Positions 1 to 10,313 of a stretch of DNA of 64,000 nt are shown here, one piece after another. The stretch's first letter is position 1. Each line of letters starts with the position of its first letter. This DNA is from Dactylorhiza incarnata (taxonomy: Eukaryota; Streptophyta; Magnoliopsida; Asparagales; Orchidaceae). The notes under the pieces are model-generated. The model was not told the origin of the DNA. It searched no databases and saw nothing but the letters and a program-made list of their open reading frames with translations. Position numbers and translations under genes: made by a program. The DNA is taken from NCBI GenBank assembly GCA_033032865.1, contig JAWHQI010000614.1, forward strand, positions 411,616 through 475,615, given 5' to 3'.

Positions 1-22
1 CATCCCGGTCATCTATGAGCCA

Positions 23-2480
23 TTGCAAGAGTTAAGTGGGGCCACATACTTCTTCAAGCTGGACCTCCGTTCCGGCTATCACCAGATTCGTGTGAGGGAG
101 GGGGATATTCCGAAGACGGCATTATGCATGCACAACAACCACTGTGAGTTCATCGTCATGCCCTTCGACTTGATGAATGCGCCAACCACATTTCAGACGA
201 CCATGAATGATTTATTCTAGTCGGTCTTGCGGGATTCATTTTGGTTTTCTTTGATGACATATTAGTCTACAGTTCCTCCTGACAGGATCACCTCCAGCAT
301 GTGCGGGCGACGCTTACCACCCTCCCGGAGCATGACTTTCTCATTAGCCCTAAGAAGTGCACCTTCAGCCAATCCAAAATCAGCTACTTGGGGCTCATGA
401 TCTCCGCTCGGGGCGTAGCTATGGACCAGGATAAGGTGACAACCGTTCTTTAGTGTCCCACGCCCCGCTCCCTCAGCGACATTCGAGGCTTTCTGGGCCT
501 CACTGGATACATTCGAGGCTTTCTGGGCCTCACAAAAATTCCAAGCCCCTCTCTAACATGTTGAAGAGGTTGGACACCGACACCTTTTCAGTGGACACCA
601 GAGGTGGCCACAGCCTTCCGGGTCCTTCAGCGAGCCCTTAGCACCGCTTTGGTCTTGACCCTACCAAACATCTTCCATCCGTTCATCGTGGAGTGTGACG
701 CGTCGGGCACCCGCGTCGGTGTTGTACAGATGCTGGCGTGGCAGCCCGTCACTTACTTCAACCAGATATTTGCGGCCACCGTCCGCCCCCGCTTCGCCTA
801 CGAGTCTGAGCTTATGATGTTAGTACGTGCCATTCAACATTGTTTCCCCTACCTACTGGGTCGTTGTTTCACTGTTCACACATACCACCATAGCCTCTGT
901 TATCTTTTGAACTAGAAAATCGCTACACCCACACAACAGGTTTGGGTCGCGAAACTATTATGCTACGACTTCTCCATCAAATTCCGCTTCGGTTCTTCCA
1001 ACCGTGCGACTGACTCACTCTCTCGGCAACAACATAGCTTAACAGCAATCCCACGACCAGTGTGGGACGTTGCAACCCTTCTTCAGCGCGAGGTCTCCAT
1101 TGATCTGCTCCTCTAGCCGATTGTCACCGCGTTACGGGCGGACGCCACTTCTCGTCTGCTCTATACGTTTTTGGGGAATCGCCTGCATCATCGCGACCGC
1201 TTGGTTCTCTCAGCTTCGTCTCAGCTTATCCCTCGTCTGTTAGCGGAGTTTCACTTGACCCTGAAGGGAGTCACGTGGGTGCCTTCCGTACCTACCACCG
1301 CCTCACCACCTCTCTGTATTGGCTCGGGATGTTCCAGCGGGTGAAGGCATTTATGGCAGCCTATCTATTGTGTCAGCGCGCCAAATACGAGGCCACATTT
1401 CATGGGGGCCTCCTCCAGCCACTGCCCATTCCGACTCGGATCTGGGACAACATTTCGATGGACTTCATTTCTCAGCTCTCTCGGTGCAAGACGCTGGATT
1501 TCATATTAGTGGTCATGGATCGTCTATCCAAATACACTCACTTCCTTCCCCTCAGACACCCATTTACCGCACTGTGTGTAGCCTCAGTTTTTATTGATTG
1601 TGTGGTCCTCCTGCATGGGTTTCCTCGCTCCATTGTGAGCGATCACGATCCACTATTCATGAGTTCCTTTTAGCAGTCGTTGTTCAAGATGCTGGGCACC
1701 CAGCTGCGTATGAGCGCAACTTACCATCCCTAGAAGGACGACTGCCCGAGGTGATGAATCATTATTTGGAGACATACCTCCGTTGTTTTGCGTGTGATCA
1801 CCCACGGGCTTGGGCGGATTGGCTGTCCTGGGTCGAATACTCTTACAACACCTTCCACACAAGCATCGACACAACTCCATTCGAGACTGTCTATGGTAGG
1901 CCCCCACCATCCCTCACCCACAACTTCATTTACTTTGTGATTGTGACTCCATACTTCTCCAGTTACGCCATCATCTTCAGTGTGCGCCTAGCGGCTGAGG
2001 CGCGCATTTAACAACATTAGGAAGGACCAGATGATTGCTTTTGTTAACCATCAGGCCGATATGTGCAATTTACTGAAGGGGGGCACCGTGTTCGTCAAGC
2101 TCAAAATGCACCGCCGAATTTCAGTGACACAATGGACTCACTCGAAGCTTGCCGCCAAATTCTATGGGCCATTTGAGATTATCGCATGGGTTAGAACCTC
2201 AGCTTACCGCCTCCTACTCTCACCAGCTAGACACATCCACCCAGTGTTTTATATCTTTCAACTGAAACATGTCATTGGAGACCATCCGGTTGAAGCAACC
2301 CTCCCTTCACCGGCTCCCGGGGTCACCCTACCAGACTTCCTTCCACAGCTCATCACATACATGTGTCCTGGTGCATTGGCAGGGCCGCCCTCTATCGAAG
2401 GTCACATGGGTTGACCAGTCTACATTCCGCGCCTAGTTTTTTGACTTTTTCCTTAAGGACAAAGCGAATTTTTCAAAGGG
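23..2480 (+). pseudogene. Chromovirus pol remnant (RT, RNase H, integrase, chromodomain)
   Basis: Conserved pieces appear in order but in different frames. RT finger/palm is at 23-220 ([14 protein letters not shown], then a FD-L-NAPTTFQ motif). RNase H is at about 604-1030, where the ECDASG motif and FAYESEL are readable. The integrase core is at 1275-2011 (YWLGMFQRVKAF, the DFISQL and VSDHDPLF aspartate motifs). The integrase C-terminal GPFEI-type segment and IHPVF motif are at 2031-2330, and a chromodomain-like tail is at about 2368-2475. In-frame stops (for example at 218-220, 913-915 and 1671-1673) and shifts break it throughout. It cannot make an active polymerase. Confidence 0.85.
481..533 (+). 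repeat. 30-bp tandem duplication in chromovirus pol
   Basis: The stretch beginning attcgaggctttctgggcc at 481 is repeated exactly at 511, period 30. It lies between the RT and RNase H parts of the dead chromovirus and repeats the region encoding the RGFLGLTGY-type motif. It is a local post-insertion or replication duplication. Confidence 0.85.
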
Positions 2481-2486
2481 AGACAT

Positions 2487-2806
2487 TGTTACGGACATTG
2501 ATCAGGGGGAGGGACACCCCCCGGTGTAGCGAGTATATCAACGCCGCGTAAGGACACATCGGTAGAAGACGGTCATTAGGACGCGCACATCTACTTGTAA
2601 CTATATGTATTTTCTTTATGTTGAGGGAAGTCTAAGTATTTACAATTAGCCATAGAGGGTGTTATATAAACCCTCCTTGCATTGCATGAAGGTATCTTGG
2701 AAGTATAATGAAATGAGACCCTTAGGGTTTTTTTCTCTCATCTCCTCTTTCTCTACCTCCCTCTCCTCCCTCTCCTCCCTCACAGAATTTCCCCAAGTGC
2801 ATAACA
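2487..2806 (+). repeat. Chromovirus 3' LTR
   Basis: A 320-bp block starts TGTTACGG and ends GCATAACA, giving the TG...CA ends and the short inverted TGTTA/TAACA of an LTR. A purine-rich tract (tcaaagggagacat) lies directly upstream, as expected for the plus-strand primer. A TATATAAA box is near 2663, followed by a CT-rich R/U5 segment. No partner LTR is in the window, so the boundary is inferred from terminal motifs alone. Confidence 0.75.
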
Positions 2807-3509
2807 GCTTATCCTATTAGGACTAAATTAGTATCAATTATGTGGATAAATTTAATGGGAAACCATATTGAGGAACATGGGCTGGACACAAGTAACATTG
2901 CTTGAAGGTTCGATGCAAAAAGTTATAAATAAATTAGCACTTAAGCGGGCTTCAAATAGTTGGAATTATGCACACTATGGTCATTATCTTAGTAGATCTT
3001 TATTTTAACTAAAAAAAGCTTTCACTCTTTTTTTTAAATTTTGATAATTTCTAACAATGATGAATCAATATTCAATGCATTTCCCGATGATACGACTTCT
3101 CATCTCCATCTCTCCCGCAATCTCTTTTTTATTCACTGATTTTGACAAAGCACTGTTCACTGTAGACCATGGGATTCTCCTGACCTCCCCAATGACTCTA
3201 GCGACAGTAGTTTCACAAAATTTGACATGGTTTTCGATGAACTCATATATCACCAAATTCATTCGAACAGAGATTAAAACAACATAAAAAAATTATTGAT
3301 CAAACATAAAAAATAGAAGTGAGACATCCATGCCTTGTCGAGATAATCTCATAAGATAATGAAACAACTATCCCTGGAGATGCCCAATGTTTCCTCAGTC
3401 TTCTCCAAGAGCACATTGCAGCCACATCCGATATAGTATAATGGAACTTAGGGTTTAATTAAAGATAAACTCTTTACACACACACAGAAACTTATACATA
3501 CAAATTATT
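2807..3509. other. Non-coding stretch, no gene recognised
   Basis: AT-rich sequence between the chromovirus LTR and copia element A. Short frames on both strands (for example 3065-3262 on the minus strand) match no family I recognise and have no splice or start context. Probably intron or intergenic host sequence. Confidence 0.5.
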
Positions 3510-3514
3510 ATACC

Positions 3515-3721
3515 TGTTAAAGAAATCATGTAAAAAAGCCCAGTAACAAAGGCCCATTTAGGTTCTTTCTCTTTGTAGTTATTAGTCTCACATCTTAGAA
3601 TGAGATTTCCTATCCCTTCTCTCTTCTATATAAATGTACAAATACTTGTTGTAATACAGTGAAGAAATACAAAGGATTGATATTTTTATCAAGTTTATTT
3701 CTCGCCTGGTGTTTTTCTACA
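3515..3721 (+). repeat. 5' LTR of copia A
   Basis: A 207-bp LTR, TGTTAAAG...TTCTACA, with a TATATAAA box at about 3628. It pairs with 11932-12135 and is immediately followed by the primer binding site. Confidence 0.95.
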
Positions 3722-3733
3722 TGGTACCAGAGC
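3722..3733 (+). other. Primer binding site of copia A
   Basis: tggtaccagagc directly follows the LTR. The usual plant copia site complementary to initiator tRNA-Met is tggtatcagagc, and this copy has one substitution. Confidence 0.85.
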
Positions 3734-3801
3734 GAGAAAACCGGTCTTAAATTTTTTTTTCCGCACGTTGCCTGCATCTCTGGATCTCCAGGGTTGTCCT
3801 A

Positions 3802-3869
3802 CGGTCTCAAATTCCAGTGACCGCAGCCCGTGCTCCCTACCTTTGCGGTCTCAATTTCGTGTGACCGCA
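3802..3869 (+). promoter_or_regulatory. Paired GCGGTC/GACCGC hairpins in copia A leader
   Basis: Two stem-loops lie 70-150 nt after the primer binding site. The first pairs 3802-3806 with 3819-3823 (5 bp, 12-nt loop). The second pairs 3844-3850 with 3863-3869 (7 bp, tgcggtc/gaccgca, 12-nt loop). The same pair occurs in elements B, C and D at the same place, although the rest of the leader has diverged. Position suggests an RNA packaging or dimerisation signal; that function is inference. Confidence 0.65.
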
Positions 3870-4039
3870 TCCCGTGCTCCCTCCTTCTGGAGTTGATTCT
3901 CTTCCTCCTTTTATACTCCCCTCTCTGACAGCTGGGTCCCACAGCTGGTCATCTTTACGCCCTTCCCTGTGATCTGCCTTTTTTTCTGACACGCGACTCT
4001 GTCCGCGCCATTCTGCGTCCAAGACCGCTTTGTCTCGCT

Positions 4040-4610
4040 TGCCAAGGCCGCGAGCTCTCCTGCGAGCCCTCCTGCTCTACTGCGCGCTCTTCGGTTCTAC
4101 GAGCTATCTGGTTCTGCGACCTCTCCTGTTCGCTGTTACCTGACCGCCACGAGCTCTCCTGACCATAGCTTCTCCAGACCATGAGCTCTTCAGACCGCAG
4201 TCTCCCCTGCGAGCTCTCCAGTCCACCGACTTTAGACCGCAGCCTGTCTCGCTTGCTGAGACCGCGAGCACTCCTGTGAGCTCTCCTCTTCTCCTACGAG
4301 CCCTTTGGTTCTGCGAGCCCTCCAGTCCGCTGTCATCTGACCGCCGCGATCTCTCCAAGACTGCAGCCTCTCCAGACCGCAGCCCCTCCTGCGGGCTCTC
4401 CTGTCCGCTGTCTCCAGACCGCAGCTTGTCCAGACCGATGTCATATGACCGCCGCGAGCTCTCCAGACCGCAGACTCTCCAAACCGCAGCCTCTCTTGCG
4501 GACTGTCCTGTCCGCTGTCTCCAGACCGCAGCCTGTCCTGACCGCTGTCTCCAGACTCTCCAGACCGCAGCCTATCCTGATCGCGCACTGCGTCTCTTGT
4601 CGCTTGCGTC
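4040..4610 (+). repeat. Degenerate leader repeats of copia A
   Basis: Short imperfect repeats built on ctccagaccgcagcctctcc and tgcgagctctcc fill the leader between the hairpins and the gag start. They stay open in several frames and produce spurious low-complexity ORFs on both strands. No protein function is assigned. Confidence 0.75.
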
Positions 4611-4613
4611 TCT

Positions 4614-5845
4614 ATGACTGAAAATAATGCTTCGTCTCTCCCGGCTCGTGCTGCGGCTCCTCTTCCTGAAGTTCGTGATGAGCTTAGGATCACCACAATC
4701 TTTCTTAGTGGGAAGAAGAATTTTGTGGAATGGGTGCACTCTGTTCGTTGTGTTCTCCAGACAAAGGGCCTCCTTCATCATCTGACAAAGGCCACTCCAT
4801 CTGAGCCCACCGAGGAATGACAGCGTGATGACGGCCGTGTCCAATCGTGGATTCTAAATTCGATGGATAGTGAACCATATCGAATGTCGATGTATCATGA
4901 GACGACCAAAGCTATGTGGGAGGAGCTTCACTCCCTTTATTCTGGCAAGGACAGCTTGCAACATCTCTTTGACATCATCACGGACCTTCAGTCTCTGGAC
5001 CCAGGGGTGACTGGCGACCTCACCTCGTTTGTGGCACGGTCCAAAACTTTAGTAGAAGTCTGGCTTCAACATCAGCCACTTACTACTGATCTCGCTGCAC
5101 AACGTACTTAGAAAGAAGCAGTTGGCATCGCCATGATGATGACACGTCTTCCGCCTTACCTCCACAACATCCGGGCTCAATTACTCTCCTCCTCCACTAT
5201 TCCTTCCCTATCAGATGTGTGTTCTATGTTGTTGAAGGTCACACCACCCCCTGAGGCTCCCGAGGCTCTCTCTCCGGCTCTGCTCCAACGGTCTTCTCCA
5301 CCTCCCTCTACTCCTCCAACCTCTCGTGGAGGTCGCACCTCTTCTCGGGGAAAAGGTCGGAACAGTCGCGCTTCTTTCAAGTGTACTTACTGTGTCCGGG
5401 ATGGTCATCTCGAGGCCACGTGTTACCGTAAGCACAGTGGACCACAACCACCGCAGGCCTTTATTGCCACCAATGCTCCCACAAACAATCAAACCGACAT
5501 TGATGCATTGCGTACCCAACTCCAGCAAATTCAAGGGATGCTCAGTCGTTCCTCCTGCTCTGCCGCATCTGTCTCCGATGAAGGTATCTCCTGTCTCTCC
5601 CATAGTTCAACCTGGATTATGGACTCCGGAGCAACACACCATATTACCCCGAAGCAACCTTCTTCCTACTCAAACGCTGAACATCCAAAGTACATTACTG
5701 TGGCCAATGAGGACACCACTCCGGTTTCTGGATTAGCCGACGTTTTTCTTACTCCCTCCATCTCTCTTCGCTCGGTTCTACATGTTCCGGGCTCTCCGTT
5801 TCATCTTCTCTCCATTAGTTGCCTTACACAAGACCTTGATTGCTG
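4614..5845 (+). pseudogene. Copia A gag-protease, broken by element B
   Basis: The frame starts at 4614 with the family-typical [19 protein letters not shown] segment. It continues through the gag core ([20 protein letters not shown]), a CX2CX4HX4C zinc knuckle (CTYCVRDGHLEATC, about 5380-5420) and the protease motif [10 protein letters not shown] at about 5620. One frame runs throughout, with two nonsense changes: TGA at 4818-4820 where relatives have Trp, and TAG at 5109-5111 where relatives have Gln. Both are C:G to T:A. The protein stops where B is inserted at 5846, and the broken end resumes at 10314. Confidence 0.92.
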
Positions 5846-6014
5846 TGTAAATAAGAGCAAAACCTTGTATATACTTTGCTATGTATCAAGTACAATGTAT
5901 GAATACAAATATATAGGAGAGAGGAAATCCTTATACATGATGTGGGACTAAAGAGAAGAGAGAGAAACAAATAAAAGGGCTCCAATATGGGCCATTACAT
6001 GGGCTTTTCTAACA
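5846..6014 (-). repeat. 3' LTR of copia B
   Basis: 169 bp, tgtaaataag...cttttctaaca on the + strand. It is 10 bp shorter than its partner at 10135-10313 through small indels in the GA-rich part. Confidence 0.93.
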
Positions 6015-6026
6015 CTCCCCCACATG

Positions 6027-7150
6027 CTAGAGCGTACAAGTCGTAGGCACCCAGCTTGGACAGAAATTGATAAAATATGGTACTTGGTAGGGCCTTGGTG
6101 AGAATATCAGCAACTTGGTCAGTACCCGGAACATGCTTTAATTCTATCTTCTTCATTTGTACTTTCTCCCGGATGAAGTGACAGTCCACTTCAATGTGTT
6201 TCGTTCTTTCGTGGAAGACCGAGTTCTTAGCTATGTGTATAACAGCTTGACTGCCACATAGTAAGATAACTGGTGAAGAAAGTTTTACTCCTAGATCAGC
6301 AAGGAGACTTTCAAGCCATGTGAGTTCAGAAACAACTGATGCCATCGAACGGTACTCTGCCTCAGTTGAAGATCGAGCAACCACAGCTTGTTTCTTACTA
6401 CGCCAAGTAACAAGGTGATCTCCAAAGTAGGTACAAAATTCACTAGTAGCCCGCCGATCATCCAGGGAACCAGCATAATCTGCATCAGAATACACAACCA
6501 ATGTTGGATAGAAGACGAGGTTTTGTATACCAGCCCTTGACCAGAGGTTGTTTTCAGATATCTTAGGATGCGTTCGACGGCCTGAAGATGGGACATTCGA
6601 GGGAAATGCATAAATCGGCTGACAACCCAACACCAAAGGATATATCTGGTCTCGTGATTGTTAGGTAAATCAGTTTCCCAACAAGTCGTCGATAGTACTC
6701 TGGATTTTGAAGAGCAAGGTCATTATCAGAGGCATGTGCACACAGCTTGTGATTGACTTCCATAGGAGTGTTAATCGGCTTGCATCCAGAGTAGCTAGCA
6801 TCCTGAAGAAGATCGAGACAGTACTAACGTTGAGAGAGGACAAGTTCGTCAGGACGCCTCGCGATCTCAAGACAAAGGATGTATCGAAGGTTCCCCAGAT
6901 CTTTTGTTTGAAAAACAGAGCTAAGGTGTTGTTTGACCGCTTTTATCCCCTTTGAGTCATTTCCAGTGATTAGGATGTCATCAACATATACCGACAAAAG
7001 AACTGTTCCTGTTGTTCGATGTCGAGTGAACAGGGAGAAGTATGCCGAGCTGTGAGTAAAGCCAACCTCCCGGACAGCCTTACTGAATTTATCAAACCAT
7101 GCCCGATGAGATTGTTTGAGACCATAAATTGACTTCTTAAGATGACAAAC
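6027..7150 (-). pseudogene. Copia B RT C-terminal part and RNase H
   Basis: On the minus strand the frame resumes at the TTGES motif (about 7165), then KKS-YGLKQ, the region of the YVDD catalytic loop near 6985, and RPDISF-VG. It ends in the RNase H domain ([51 protein letters not shown]) at 5995-6636. Several frame changes lie between 6560 and 6990. The N-terminal half of RT is absent, so it cannot polymerise. Confidence 0.88.
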
Positions 7151-7930
7151 TCGGGACTCCCCCGTGGTAGAGGAGTGGTAACTGGAACGACAGGTCTTGG
7201 GAAGGATGGTGGTGGAAGAGGTGTGGTTGTTGCAGTGAAGAAAGGTTGGTCCTCCTGAAAAGTAACATCTGCAGAAACAGTCACTTTTCGGGTAGCAGGA
7301 GAGTAACAGACGTAGCCTTTCTGAGTACGAGAATAGCCTACGAATACGTGTTTGGCTGCTCGGGGATCCAACTTATCCTTGGACGGGCCAAGTAGGTGGA
7401 CGTAGCAGGTACAACCAAATATCCGGGGTGTGAGAAAATGCCGAAGTGGAAGGAAAAAGGAGGCTAAACGGAGTAGCATTTTGGAGGACGGAGGAAGGGA
7501 GATGGTTAATGAGATAACACGCTGTGGACAGCGCGAAGTTCCAATAGGCTTTGGGTACCTGCATGTGGATCATGAGAGATCGAGCAACCTCGAGGAGATG
7601 TCTATTTTTCCGTTCAGCAACGCCGTTTTGTTAGGGAGTATAAGCACACGACGTCTGGTGAATGATCCCAAAATCAGAACAGAGATTAACAAATTCGTGA
7701 CTCGTATATTCACGAGCATTATCTGTCCGGAGAGTTTTTATATTTTCAGAAAACTGCGTGCGAATCTCAAGGACGAAAGCCCGAAATACACGGAGAAGCT
7801 CGGAGCGGTCACAAAGTAAATATAACCAAGTTGTGCGAGAATTATCATCAATAAAGGTGATGAAATATCGATAACCAGATATACTAGTAAGTTTGTACGT
7901 GCCCCAAACATCGGAATGCACTAAACAAAA
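7150..7930 (-). pseudogene. Copia B integrase core fragment
   Basis: Minus-strand pieces 7631-8002 ([37 protein letters not shown]) and 6970-7573 ([50 protein letters not shown]) are the catalytic core and C-terminal domain of a copia integrase. They are split by frameshifts at about 7925, 7600 and 7450. The first two catalytic Asp motifs are visible. Confidence 0.87.
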
Positions 7931-9477
7931 GGAGCAGAGCTCCGAGTACAATGAGGGGGAAAAGAAGAATGATGTTGTTTGCCCAAAATACATGATTGAC
8001 ACTTAAATGCAGAAAGAGAGATATCTGGAAGAGCCTTCTGAAGGACTGGAAGAGGGGCCTGCCCAAGATGCCGATGCCAATCAACGAAGGAGACTGGGGA
8101 GAGGATGGCAGGAGAAACATCAAAAAGGTAGAGCCCGTTTTGCAGTCGTCCTTTACCATTGATACTCTGCGTCCGTCGATCCTGCATCAGAAAAGAGGAA
8201 GAGGTGAATGTGACTGAGCAATCCAAATCGGTAGTGAGGCGACTAACATAAAGTAAATTAAACGGAGAACCCGGAACATGAAAAGCCGAGCGTAGAGAGA
8301 GAGTAGAATTGAGAGGGATATCAGCAGAGCCGGAGACGGGGACGTTATTGCCATTAGCTACTGTGATGTACTTAGGATGAGGAGTATCCAAGTAGTGATG
8401 TGGTGTCAGCGAGGTGATATGGTGGGTAGCACCTGAATCCACTATCCAGCGCGGATTAGTGGAGAGACAAGCGATACATTCATTGGAGATGGAGGCGACG
8501 GAGGCAGGTGGGTGGCGGAGCATCCCTTGAAGTTGCTGGAGCTGGAGGTGAACTACTTCAAGATCAGCATGAGTGGCAGAGGGATTGTCAGCGGCAATAT
8601 GAGCAGTCGGATGAGGAGGACGACCATGTTTGCGGTAGCAGGTCGCCTCAAGATGGCCATACTTTCCGCAGAATGAACACTTAAGACGTGGTCGGCCTCC
8701 GCGACCCCCGCCACGAGAGCTTGACCGTCCTCCACGAGGAGCGGGAGGGAGAGGTAGTAATGGTGCATGCGAGTGTTGGAGAAAGACCGGGGAGGGAGGT
8801 CCAATAGTATCCGGAGGCGGTGAGACTTTGAGAAACATGGAGCATACATCAGATAATGACGGGGTTGTTGCCTACGAAAGGATATGCACCCGAATACTCT
8901 CAAGGTGAAGCGGGACCCGAGCCATCATCATGGTAATACACACAGCTTCTTTTTGAGCACGCCGAGCTGCTAGATCTGTAGTAGAGGGCTGATGTTGTAT
9001 CCAGGCTTCAGCAAGAGTCTTGACCCGAACAACAAATGAGGTTAAGTCGGCCGCCCCGCCAATATCAAGAGTTTGAAGCTCGGTAATGATGTCATACAAG
9101 TGCTGAAGACTGTCCTTGCCGGAGTACAAGGAGTGGAGTTCCTCCCACATTGCCTTAACCGTCTCGTGATACATGGCCATGCTGTAAGGTTCGCCATCAA
9201 AGGAGTTGAGAAGCCACGTCTGAACACGACCATCGTTACGCAGCCAGTCATCAGTAGGTTCAAATGGCGGCTCCTTAGTGAGGTGAGACAGAAGCCCCTT
9301 AGACTGAAGAACCCATCTGATAGAGTGCACCCACTCGACGAAGTTTTTCTTCCTAGTCAGGGAGATGACAGTGATTCGTAGTTCGTTGCGCAGTTCAAGA
9401 GTTGGAAGCAAGCGGGTTGCAGGAGAGGTAGCGGTCTGTCCATCGGGATGCACAGAGGGATCACTGGAGGAACCCAT
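7925..9477 (-). pseudogene. Copia B gag-protease-pre-integrase
   Basis: The frame starts at 9477 (MGSSSDPSVH), aligned with the start of element C. Segments in order are the gag core ([39 protein letters not shown]), a zinc knuckle (CSFCGKYGHLEATC), protease ([10 protein letters not shown]) and a pre-integrase HHCC-like region ([34 protein letters not shown]). A single in-frame TAG at about 8872-8874 splits it, and a shift near 7925 separates it from integrase. Confidence 0.9.
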
Positions 9478-9599
9478 TGCAGAGAGGTTGACACGGCTGC
9501 TGAGGAGATCGTTGCTAGAGAGGAGCTCGTTGCTAGAGATTGCTGCTAGAGAGGAGCGTCTGCTGAGGAGATCGCTGGAGAGGCAGACCGCAGGGAGGA

Positions 9600-9920
9600 G
9601 GCCACACGACCTCAGGGAGCTCGGCATGATCTCAGGGAGCTCAACACGATCTCGCTGAGAGGAGACCACTGGGAGGAGGCCGCTGAGCTCGGCAGAGGGA
9701 GCTCGACACTAGGGAGCTTGGCATGAGGGAGCTCGACACAAGGGAGCTCGGTACGATCTCGCTGAGAGGAGACCGCTGGGAGGAGGCCGCTGAGCTCGGC
9801 AGAGGGAGCTCGGCACGATCTCGCTGAGAGGAGACCGCTGGGAGGAGGCCGCCGAGCTCGACAGAGGGAGCTCGACAGAGGGAGCTCGGCACGATCGCGC
9901 TGAGAAGAGAACGCTGGGAG
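9600..9920 (-). repeat. Leader minisatellite of copia B
   Basis: Imperfect tandem copies built on gagctcggcacgatctcgct and gagaggagaccgctgggagg fill the leader between primer binding site and gag. The minus-strand translation gives repeated LPSSAASSQRSPLSEI blocks, which are spurious. Confidence 0.8.
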
Positions 9921-10022
9921 CAGGGAAAAGGCCAGGAGGGGCGGGGCCCACTTGTCAGAATGGAGAAGGCTATAAGAGAGCTGAAGAGAAGAAGAAGCTG
10001 GAAGTAGAGCTGGCAGGGGGGC

Positions 10023-10108
10023 CGCGGTCACAGAAAAGGAGACCGCGAGGAGCTCGCAGGGGGAGCTCGCAAGGGGGGGGGGTGCGGTCAGAAAACTGGG
10101 AGACCGCA
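10023..10108 (-). promoter_or_regulatory. Paired GCGGTC/GACCGC hairpins in copia B leader
   Basis: Two inverted repeats lie just after the primer binding site on the minus strand. One pairs 10083-10089 with 10102-10108 (7 bp, 12-nt loop). The other pairs 10023-10029 with 10041-10047 (7 bp, 11-nt loop). The outermost pair is t-a in the first and c-g in the second, a compensated change that supports a structured RNA. Confidence 0.65.
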
Positions 10109-10122
10109 ATTTCGAACCGTTT

Positions 10123-10134
10123 CCTCTGATACCA
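10123..10134 (-). other. Primer binding site of copia B
   Basis: On the minus strand tggtatcagagg directly follows the 5' LTR. It matches the initiator tRNA-Met site except for the last base. Confidence 0.85.
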
Positions 10135-10313
10135 TGTAAATAAGAGCAAAACCTTGTATATACTTTTCTCTGTATCAAGTACAATGTATGAATACAAATA
10201 TATAGGAGGGAGAAAGAGAGGAAATTCTTATACATGATGTGAGTTTAAAGAGAAGAGAGAGAGAAACAAATAAAAGTGCTCCAATATGGGCCATTACATG
10301 GGCTTTTCTAACA
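10135..10313 (-). repeat. 5' LTR of copia B
   Basis: 179-bp LTR with ends tgtaaata and tctaaca on the + strand. It pairs with 5846-6014 and is adjacent to the primer binding site. Confidence 0.93.

Larger units (their letters stand above)
1..2806 (+). mobile_element. Ty3/gypsy chromovirus, 3' half, degenerate
   Basis: The window opens inside the reverse transcriptase of a Ty3/gypsy element and runs through RNase H, integrase and a chromodomain-like tail into a 3' LTR. The 5' part lies outside the window. Domain order RT-RH-IN is that of gypsy elements, and the C-terminal stretch resembling VLVHWQGRPLS followed by TWVDQ points to the chromovirus branch. Many stops and frameshifts show that it is dead. 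It probably sits in an upstream intron of the KTI12 gene or just 5' of it, but the window does not show which. Confidence 0.85.
5846..10313 (-). mobile_element. Copia element B, nested antisense in A
   Basis: An element of the same lineage as A, C and D reads on the minus strand. Its 5' LTR is 10135-10313 and its 3' LTR is 5846-6014. The primer binding site (minus tggtatcagagg, 10123-10134) and polypurine tract (minus gcatgtgggggag, 6015-6027) are in place. The flanks are ttgctg on the left and ctatg on the right, so the 5-bp duplication seems to have lost two bases on the left. The LTRs differ by about 7 substitutions in 169, fewer than in A, which fits insertion into A. About 650 bp of RT is missing near 7150. 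Confidence 0.93.

Noticed and set aside
3065..3262. 65-codon minus ORF
   Set aside because: No homology recognised, no start or splice context.
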